NCBI GenBank assembly: GCA_009698045.1
Contig: WLRE01000087.1
Location: 1 to 5,432, forward strand
Direction: 5' to 3'
Length of the DNA stretch: 5,432 bases
Origin: Actinomycetota bacterium
GTDB taxonomy: Bacteria; Actinomycetota; Actinomycetes; Nanopelagicales; Nanopelagicaceae
Shown: in pieces, positions 1-5,432 of the stretch
How the letters are laid out: each line of letters opens with the position of its first letter
How positions within the stretch are numbered: position 1 is the stretch's first letter
Program-made: the position numbers and the translations under genes
Notes under the pieces: model-generated
What the model was told of the DNA's origin: nothing
The model's database searches: none
What the model saw: only the letters and a program-made list of their open reading frames with translations

Positions 1-1045
1 AATGGCAGCTGGCTTGGCTTCCACTCGTACATATCCATTGAAAAGTTCTTTTAAGCCCACCTACAACATGACGATTAATCTGATTTCACAGTTCGGATCA
101 GAGCGAGCAAGAAGTTCCTTGGAATCCTCATTCGCGCAGTTCCAAGCAGATAAAGCTGTTGTCGGTCTCGCAAAACAGATCCGACGCAACAAAGAGGCTA
201 TGGAAAAGCTGGAGTTAGAGGTGGATTGCCATCTCGGGGATTTTCTTTCTTACGGAGAGATTCGTTCGCAGATTCGCGAACTAGAGTCGAGCGTTGACTT
301 TAAATCGAAGAAGACTCGAGCAACAGTGGAAATTGAGATTCAATCCCTACGACATTCCATGCGCCATCATCCCTGCCATGATTGTCCAGAGCGTGAATCT
401 CATGCTCGTGTGACAGAACGAATTGATCGTCTTCGTCGTGAAAGCAAGGGACTTTCCGAGCGCGTTGATAATCGTACCCACGTAATTGCCCGTCGTTTTG
501 ATTTGATTAAGGTCATGTTGGAACGCTTTGGTTATATCGAGAACCAGCTCATTACCCCGGCCGGAAAACTGCTCTCTAAGATTTATGGCGAGACCGATTT
601 CTTAGTCGCTGAAGTCATTCGTTCAGGTATGTTAGAAGCGTTGTCACCAGCCGAATTAGTTTCTGTCGTCTCCTGTTTTCAGTTTGAAGCACGTAAAGAT
701 TCCGAGCCCAAGATTCCGAGGGGAGCGGTTGCTGAAGTTCTCACTCAAGTGATGGAGAAATGGCGCGAAATCCACGAAGAAGAGTTGGATTTGCGACTAG
801 AACCGCTCCGAGATCCTGACTTTGGATTTTGCTGGGCTTCCCATCGCTGGGCTTCTGGACACTCCCTGAGTGCAATTCTCAAAGGTACCGAGTTAACGGT
901 AGGAGATTTTGTCCGTTCTATGAAACAAATTATTGATCTAATGCGTCAAATTGGTATTGCATCTCCAGATTTAGAGCCGGTCGTCTCTGAGGCATTGCGA
1001 CGAATCGATCGCGGAGTAATTGCTTATGCGGGAGCAGTCGTATGA
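1..1045 (+). CDS. helY: HelY-type DEAD/DEAH-box (Ski2-like) helicase, C-terminal part; 5' end outside window
   Basis: This is the C-terminal 347 residues of a Ski2/Mtr4-related ATP-dependent RNA helicase; codons are in frame from position 2. HelY is thought to act on cytoplasmic RNA, but its substrates are poorly known. What is visible starts after the ATPase motifs. Residues 11-28 (PLKSSFKPTYNMTINLI region) form the family hallmark that leads into the winged-helix part. SSFAQFQADK (42-51) and the LGDFLSY segment (78-84) follow, then a charged helical stretch, a CHDCP Cys/His cluster (125-129), and a DSHCT-type C-terminal domain from about residue 165. That domain includes TPAGKLLSKIYGETD (185-199) and GDFVRSMKQIIDL (301-313). 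Mycobacterial HelY is about 900 residues, so roughly 550 residues, including both RecA domains, should lie upstream. The ATG at position 2 is an internal methionine. The stop overlaps the next start in ATGA, which suggests coupled translation. Family assignment is firm; the exact biological role is not. Confidence 0.93.
   Translation, partial: MAAGLASTRTYPLKSSFKPTYNMTINLISQFGSERARSSLESSFAQFQADKAVVGLAKQIRRNKEAMEKLELEVDCHLGDFLSYGEIRSQIRELESSVDFKSKKTRATVEIEIQSLRHSMRHHPCHDCPERESHARVTERIDRLRRESKGLSERVDNRTHVIARRFDLIKVMLERFGYIENQLITPAGKLLSKIYGETDFLVAEVIRSGMLEALSPAELVSVVSCFQFEARKDSEPKIPRGAVAEVLTQVMEKWREIHEEELDLRLEPLRDPDFGFCWASHRWASGHSLSAILKGTELTVGDFVRSMKQIIDLMRQIGIASPDLEPVVSEALRRIDRGVIAYAGAVV
1030..1034 (+). 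promoter_or_regulatory. Shine-Dalgarno site for the exonuclease gene
   Basis: GGGAG lies inside the end of helY, seven bases before the ATG at 1042. It supports that ATG over the in-frame ATG at 1051, which would sit 16 bases from the site. Having a recognisable site as well as the ATGA overlap suggests the exonuclease can be translated both by ribosomes arriving from helY and by new initiation. Confidence 0.6.
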
Positions 1046-1944
1046 CTTTGATGCTTCTAGATAGCGCATCTCTCTGGTATCGCGCGTACTACGGAATGCC
1101 CGACACGTTATTGGGACCAGACGGTACGCCCGTCAATGCAATCCGCGGCTACTTGGATATGACTGCGCGTCTGATCGGTATGTACAACCCGAATCGCATC
1201 GTGGCATGTCTCGAAGGAGACTGGCGCCCCACTTGGCGTACAGATCTCTTTCCCGACTACAAGGCAAATAGGTTGGATGAAGAGGGAGATGAAGAGGAAC
1301 CTGACCTCTTAACACCCCAGATTCCGATACTTCTAGACGTTCTTGAAGCTTTCGGAATAGCGCTGGTCGGTGTCGACAACTACGAGGCAGATGATGTTAT
1401 GGCTAGTTTTGCGGTTCGAGAGAAGGGCCCTATTCGAGTGGTTACTGGAGACCGCGATCTCTTTCAGTTAGTCGATGATAAGCGCGATGTTTCGATTGTC
1501 TATTTAGCTAAAGGTATTTCACAACACGATCTCGTAGATACTAAATATGTTGCAGATAAATATGGAATACCGGGGGATAGGTACGCTCTATTTGCCATGA
1601 TTCGTGGCGATGCCTCAGATGGTCTACCTGGAATCAGAGGTATTGGCGAGAAAGGAGCGGCTATTATTGCAAATCAATTCACATCAATGGAAGAAGTAAT
1701 GGAAAGTGCACGCGATGATTCTGATGAGCGTCTTACTCCGCTGCTCCGAAAGAAATTGATTGCGAGCGCTGATTATGCGGCGATTGCGCCTCGGTTAGTT
1801 CATTGCGCACTAGATATCGATCTGCCTGTAGTTGATATTGCGAAACCAACGAGACCGAATAACATGGATGAGATTTATCAGTACAAAAATGATTATGGAT
1901 TAGGGGCAAGTGTTGACCGGCTGATATCTGCCTTAGGTTGGTAG
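1042..1944 (+). CDS. Stand-alone 5'-3' exonuclease (flap endonuclease-like, DNA polymerase I N-terminal domain family)
   Basis: This 300-residue protein matches the 5' nuclease domain of DNA polymerase I without any polymerase domain. The family removes 5' flaps and RNA primers using two metal ions. Visible acidic residues in family order are D7 (LLDSASLWYRAYYG), D60 in LEGDWRPTWR (57-66), E115/D117/D118 in EADD, D137 and D139 in TGDRD, and D190 and D193 in GDASDGLPGIRGIGEKGA. The last of these is the helix-hairpin-helix (H3TH) DNA-binding arch. YKANR (73-77) is the conserved basic helical-gateway motif. An acidic stretch (79-87) follows, as is usual in this subfamily. Length and motif order are complete, so the gene looks intact. 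The start overlaps the helY stop by four bases. The first acidic position of the LEGD motif differs from the form I recall for related proteins (see findings). The family is clear; the role relative to polymerase I is inferred. Confidence 0.93.
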   Translation: MTLMLLDSASLWYRAYYGMPDTLLGPDGTPVNAIRGYLDMTARLIGMYNPNRIVACLEGDWRPTWRTDLFPDYKANRLDEEGDEEEPDLLTPQIPILLDVLEAFGIALVGVDNYEADDVMASFAVREKGPIRVVTGDRDLFQLVDDKRDVSIVYLAKGISQHDLVDTKYVADKYGIPGDRYALFAMIRGDASDGLPGIRGIGEKGAAIIANQFTSMEEVMESARDDSDERLTPLLRKKLIASADYAAIAPRLVHCALDIDLPVVDIAKPTRPNNMDEIYQYKNDYGLGASVDRLISALGW

Positions 1945-1945
1945 C

Positions 1946-2695
1946 GTGAATAACCCAGTTTCAATTTTGGTTGTCGTTCCGACATACAACGAGTCGCAGA
2001 GTGTTACCGAATTCTTTACGCGATTAGATGCAGTTCGGCAATCATTAGAGGCGATGTATTCGATTACAATCTTGCATATTGATGATAATTCGCCAGATTC
2101 AACAGCGCAGATAGTTCGTACATTAGGGCTAACTAATTTCTCACAGATAATTCGTCCCAAGAAGATCGGACTCGGTCCGGCCTACATCGAGGCATTTACC
2201 TGGGGCTTAGCTAGAAACTTCGACCTTTTCGTAGAAATTGATGCCGATAACAGCCATCAACCAGAGGATCTTGAACGGCTCCTGGCGCGGGCCACAACTG
2301 AGAATCTCGTTCTGGGCACCCGCTGGATGCCCGGTGGTCGAGTGGAGAATTGGGCTCCACACCGACGTTTAATCTCACGCTTAGGCACTAAATACGCCTC
2401 AATGGCACTCAAAATTCCATTGCGCGACATAACCAGTGGATACCGAGTTATTGGCCGTAGCGCCCTGGCGAGAGTTGATTTTAGAGATATCCAAATACAT
2501 GGCTACGGATTTCAAATCGAGATCATCGCCAAACTCAGCGCATTAAACGTAGAGATCATTGAAGTTCCGATCATCTTTACTGAGCGACGAGAAGGAAAAT
2601 CCAAGATGAGCTGGGCTATTGCTCTGGAGGCAGCGCTAATGGTCACCAAATGGGGTATTTCACGCTTAGCCGGCATAGGTATATATCGCCGATAA
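1946..2695 (+). CDS. ppm1: Family 2 glycosyltransferase, polyprenol monophosphomannose synthase (Ppm1/DPM1-like)
   Basis: The likely reaction is transfer of mannose from GDP-mannose to polyprenyl phosphate at the inner face of the membrane. The product feeds lipoglycan synthesis and protein O-mannosylation outside the cell. The 249-residue protein is one GT-A domain: VVPTYNE (10-16), IDDNSPDST (45-53), the DAD metal motif (99-101) in EIDADNSHQPED, LGTRWMPGG (123-131), RDITSGYRVI (160-169), GYGFQIEIIAK (186-196) and FTERREGKSKMS (211-222). These are the DPM1-type signatures. There is no C-terminal membrane domain and no fused Lnt-like acyltransferase, unlike M. tuberculosis Ppm1. The GTG start is chosen because an in-frame TAG lies at 1934-1936 and the glycosyltransferase motif begins at residue 10. 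An AGG core at 1935-1937, eight bases before the start, is a weak ribosome site. One base separates it from the exonuclease stop, so re-initiation is likely. The precise sugar or lipid specificity is inferred from family resemblance. Confidence 0.86.
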   Translation: MNNPVSILVVVPTYNESQSVTEFFTRLDAVRQSLEAMYSITILHIDDNSPDSTAQIVRTLGLTNFSQIIRPKKIGLGPAYIEAFTWGLARNFDLFVEIDADNSHQPEDLERLLARATTENLVLGTRWMPGGRVENWAPHRRLISRLGTKYASMALKIPLRDITSGYRVIGRSALARVDFRDIQIHGYGFQIEIIAKLSALNVEIIEVPIIFTERREGKSKMSWAIALEAALMVTKWGISRLAGIGIYRR

Positions 2696-2722
2696 TCTAC
2701 ATTATGTCAATTATTAATATAG

Positions 2723-2742
2723 AAGAAGGTAAACACCTCCCC
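2723..2742 (-). terminator. Possible weak stem-loop after gcvP
   Basis: Read on the minus strand just after the gcvP stop, GGGGAGGU and ACCUUCUU can pair as eight base pairs around a GUUU loop. Three of the pairs are G-U wobbles. It is followed by an AU-rich run rather than a clean U tract, so it is a poor intrinsic terminator at best. On the plus strand the same bases would form only a four-pair stem, because the wobbles become A-C mismatches. Its placement between convergent genes is the main reason to list it. Confidence 0.25.
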
Positions 2743-2747
2743 AAGCG

Positions 2748-5432
2748 CTAGCGATTAATAGCCAACTCTTCAATCGGCGTGCAGGCACAGACCAAGTTTC
2801 TATCACCGTAAACCCCGTCGATGCGTCCCACTGATGGCCAGTACTTTCCACCGGTTCCAATTTCATGAGTGAGACCTGAAGGATTAGCCCCGATTTCACG
2901 GGTGTACTTACGATCCCATTCGGTTCGGAGCAAATCTGATGATGTGTGTGGGGCAAATGCCAGTGGTGACTGCTCATGGGTCAGTAGTCCATTTTCGATA
3001 TCAGAGATTTCTGCGCGAATCGAAATCATCGCATTAATGAATCGATCAATCTCACGAATATCTTCAGATTCAGTCGGTTCAATCATCATGGTGCCTGCTA
3101 CTGGGAAACTAACTGTTGGTGCGTGAAAACCATGATCCATTAATCTCTTAGCGACGTCGTCAACGCTCACCCCGGTGTTCTTGGTGATCTCTCTCAAGTC
3201 GATAATGCATTCGTGCGCGATGTAGCCATTCTTACCTTTGTAGAGAACTGGATAGAACGGGTCGAGTTTCTGCGCGATGTAATTAGCGGAGAGAATCGCA
3301 ACTTGAGTTGCTTTTGTTAATCCATCTCCCCCCATCATGCGGATATACGCCCAAGAGATAGGAAGGATGCTTGCCGAGCCGTAAGGCGCAGAGCTGACCG
3401 GGCCAGGTCCTGTTGTGGGGCCACAACTCGCATCTAGCGGATGATTGGGTAGGAATGGCGCTAAGTGCGCTCGAGCAATAACAGGGCCTACGCCTGGTCC
3501 CCCGCCGCCGTGAGGAATGCAGAAAGTCTTATGAAGATTAAGGTGTGAAACATCTGCGCCGAACTTTCCAGGTTGAGAGAGCCCAACAAGTGCGTTGAGA
3601 TTTGCTCCGTCTACATAAACCTGCCCACCTGCTGCATGAATCATCTCGCAAATCTCTGAGATAGCTTCCTCAAATACTCCATGAGTGGAGGGGTAAGTAA
3701 CCATTAACGCGGCCAACGTATCGCCGTACTCCCCTATCTTGGCTTTTAGATCATCCAAGCTGACATTGCCAGCGTCGTCGCATGAGACAACGACTACCTG
3801 CATGCCCGCCATAATTGCACTAGCCGCATTCGTTCCGTGGGCGCTGGAAGGGATCAGACAGATGGTCCGATGTGATTCGCCACGGGCATCTAAGTAGCCA
3901 CGAATAGCGAGCAAACCTGCAAATTCGCCTTGTGAACCGGCGTTTGGTTGAAGTGAAACTGCGTCATAGCCAGTGATTTTGATTAACCAGTCAGAGAGCT
4001 GTGCAATCAATTCACGCATTCCTGAACTCTGATTCAACGGCGCGAATGGATGCAGACCGGAAAACTCTGGCCATGTAACGGGAATCATTTCAGTAGTCGC
4101 GTTGAGCTTCATGGTGCAAGAACCTAATGGAATCATTGTGCGATCTAATGCCAAATCCTTATCAGCGAGTGCACGTAAGTAGCGCAGCATCGATGTTTCG
4201 GAGTGAAAAGTATGGAAGAGGGGATGCGTCAAAAATTGCGTTGAGCGATTGAGTGCAGGTGCAATATTGGTGACTGCTCCCCCAACACTTACTCCAAAAA
4301 TCTTTGCCAATGCGAGAACATCACTCCAGATTGTTGTTTCATCAAATGCAAGAGAGACAACATCTGCTGAAACTTTACGAATATTGAAACCGATCTTTAG
4401 CGCCTGGGCTACCAAGGAGTCAGCATCTACTTTCGAAACCGTCACCGTATCGAAGGTGCTTGCGTTTACTACTCCCCCAGCGGCGGCAATCGAAGCGCGC
4501 AGCGCCTCCGCAAATCCATGTATGCGATCCGCAATTGCTCTCAATCCTTGAGGTCCGTGCCACATCGCATAGAAGCCTGACATGTTTGCTAACAGAACTT
4601 GAGCAGTACAAATATTTGATGTTGCCTTATCTCGACGAATATGTTGCTCGCGAGTTTGTAGCGCCAATCGGAAGGCCGGGTTTCCGTGAGAATCGATACT
4701 CTGTCCTACCAGACGCCCCGGAATTGAACGCTCTAACCCAACACGCACGGACATAAAGCCAGCATGTGGTCCGCCGAATCCCATCGGAATTCCGAACCGT
4801 TGCGCAGAACCTACAGCGACATCTGCTCCCCACTCACCTGGAGATTTGATAAGTGTTGCTGCAAGCAGATCACAGGTCATAATTGCAATTGCTTCGCGAG
4901 CATGTAGCTCTGAAATCGCTTGACCTGGATTGGTTACATCACCATAGGTTGAAAGTTGAGCAATTACTGCTCCGAAGATATCTTCTTTAATGCTCACTAA
5001 ACTTGATTTGAAATCATGCTCGATAATATTTATGTTCAGTGGCTTAGCGCGAGTATGAATTACCGCAGAAATATGAGGGTGGAGATTAACGTCGATTACG
5101 AAGACTGCTTCATCCGAGCCCTTCCAAATCCGTCTCGCTAATGTCATCGCTTCAGCAGCTGCGGTCGCTTCATCCAACATTGACGCATTAGAAATTGATA
5201 GTCCAGTCAAATCAGAGATAACAGTCTGAAATGCAAAAATGGCTTCCAAGCGACCTTGTGAAATTTCTGGTTGATAGGGCGTGTATGCCGTATACCAAGC
5301 AGGATTTTCGAGAACGTTACGAAGAATTACCGGTGGCGTGATGCTTCCGTAATAACCCATGCCCAACAAAGATTTAACGGCGGTATTTTTATTCGCCATG
5401 GTGCGAAGTTCCTCGATCGCTTCTACCTCGCT
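2748..5432 (-). CDS. gcvP: Glycine dehydrogenase (aminomethyl-transferring), glycine cleavage system P protein; N-terminus outside window
   Basis: The P protein decarboxylates glycine using pyridoxal phosphate and passes the aminomethyl group to lipoylated GcvH. It works in the cytoplasm with GcvT and lipoamide dehydrogenase, supplying one-carbon units. This is the fused single-chain form. Numbering from the methionine at 5399, the N-terminal half shows MGYYGSITPPVILRNVLENP (14-33), PEISQGRLE (44-52) and GFGGPHAGF (207-215). The C-terminal catalytic half shows LGSCTMKLN (425-433), PNAGSQGEFAGL (485-496), SSAHGTNAASA (518-528), VDGANLNA (596-603) and NLHKTFCIPHGGGGPG (621-636), where K624 (codon 3528-3530) is the expected PLP lysine. 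It ends with GRIDGVYGDRNLVC (858-871). The frame stays open through 5432, adding eleven residues that fit the family, so the ATG at 5399 is internal. Family members are about 950 residues, so roughly 55-70 residues, including the usual RHIGP-type motif, should lie beyond the edge. The stop is TAG at 2748-2750. No break or missing key residue is seen. Confidence 0.97.
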   Translation of the reverse strand, partial: SEVEAIEELRTMANKNTAVKSLLGMGYYGSITPPVILRNVLENPAWYTAYTPYQPEISQGRLEAIFAFQTVISDLTGLSISNASMLDEATAAAEAMTLARRIWKGSDEAVFVIDVNLHPHISAVIHTRAKPLNINIIEHDFKSSLVSIKEDIFGAVIAQLSTYGDVTNPGQAISELHAREAIAIMTCDLLAATLIKSPGEWGADVAVGSAQRFGIPMGFGGPHAGFMSVRVGLERSIPGRLVGQSIDSHGNPAFRLALQTREQHIRRDKATSNICTAQVLLANMSGFYAMWHGPQGLRAIADRIHGFAEALRASIAAAGGVVNASTFDTVTVSKVDADSLVAQALKIGFNIRKVSADVVSLAFDETTIWSDVLALAKIFGVSVGGAVTNIAPALNRSTQFLTHPLFHTFHSETSMLRYLRALADKDLALDRTMIPLGSCTMKLNATTEMIPVTWPEFSGLHPFAPLNQSSGMRELIAQLSDWLIKITGYDAVSLQPNAGSQGEFAGLLAIRGYLDARGESHRTICLIPSSAHGTNAASAIMAGMQVVVVSCDDAGNVSLDDLKAKIGEYGDTLAALMVTYPSTHGVFEEAISEICEMIHAAGGQVYVDGANLNALVGLSQPGKFGADVSHLNLHKTFCIPHGGGGPGVGPVIARAHLAPFLPNHPLDASCGPTTGPGPVSSAPYGSASILPISWAYIRMMGGDGLTKATQVAILSANYIAQKLDPFYPVLYKGKNGYIAHECIIDLREITKNTGVSVDDVAKRLMDHGFHAPTVSFPVAGTMMIEPTESEDIREIDRFINAMISIRAEISDIENGLLTHEQSPLAFAPHTSSDLLRTEWDRKYTREIGANPSGLTHEIGTGGKYWPSVGRIDGVYGDRNLVCACTPIEELAINR

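Noticed and set aside
2..4. ATG at position 2 as the start of helY
   Set aside because: The protein begins mid-domain relative to the family and lacks all ATPase motifs. This is a window cut, not a gene start.
1933..2160. Minus-strand open frame across the exonuclease-ppm1 junction
   Set aside because: It is antisense to well-supported coding sequence on both sides, and its translation resembles no protein I know.
2692..2705. ATAAT/ATTAT inverted repeat at the ppm1 stop
   Set aside because: It has five A-T pairs only and no U tract, so it is too weak to call a terminator.
2734..2742. Strong Shine-Dalgarno-like GGGGAGGTG on the minus strand just after gcvP
   Set aside because: The only downstream starts lead to stops within a few codons (an ATG directly followed by TAG, and a GTG frame of nine codons). 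No gene uses it.
2714..2977. Minus-strand open frame of 87 codons over the gcvP 3' end
   Set aside because: It overlaps gcvP in another frame on the same strand and covers the conserved C-terminal end of the P protein. The translation shows no known motif.
2968..2989. Seven-pair inverted repeat (GACTGCT / AGTAGTC, one G-U pair)
   Set aside because: It lies inside gcvP coding sequence, has an eight-base loop and no U tract, and is within chance expectation for this length.
4249..4756. Two plus-strand open frames (4249-4551 and 4460-4756) inside gcvP
   Set aside because: They lie antisense to a strongly conserved gcvP region, overlap each other, and show no recognisable domain. They are shadows of the minus-strand gene.

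Overview
The window is ordinary bacterial chromosome, densely coding, with four protein genes. Three lie on the plus strand and one converges on them from the minus strand. I see no tRNA, rRNA, CRISPR array, insertion sequence, phage gene or attachment site. The source looks actinobacterial. The first gene is the C-terminal part of a HelY-type Ski2-like helicase, the second is a stand-alone 5'-3' exonuclease of the form usual in Actinobacteria, and the third is a Ppm1-like polyprenol-phosphate mannose synthase. Individual lines that I counted range from about 35 to 53% G+C, which is low for the phylum. This would suit a small-genome freshwater lineage such as the acI/Nanopelagicales group, but that placement is inference.

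Layout: positions 1-1045 hold the 3' part of helY, whose 5' end lies before the window. Its stop overlaps the start of the exonuclease gene (1042-1944) in an ATGA junction. The exonuclease stop is followed after one base by the GTG start of the mannosyltransferase gene (1946-2695). This tight packing argues for a single transcript with coupled translation. A 52-bp gap (2696-2747), AT-rich on its left side, separates this group from gcvP (2748 to the right edge, minus strand). GcvP is the PLP-dependent P protein of the glycine cleavage system. Its reading frame stays open through position 5432, so the gene is cut by the window edge and its true start is not visible.

The plus-strand genes share no obvious pathway: RNA remodelling or decay, DNA flap processing, and lipid-linked mannose supply. 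Their linkage resembles the conserved actinobacterial neighbourhood that follows pafBC-tatAC. GcvP works with GcvT, GcvH and lipoamide dehydrogenase, none of which is in view. I found no convincing new system. The points most worth checking are a non-standard metal-site motif in the exonuclease, a Cys/His cluster in HelY, and possible transcription signals in the convergent gap.
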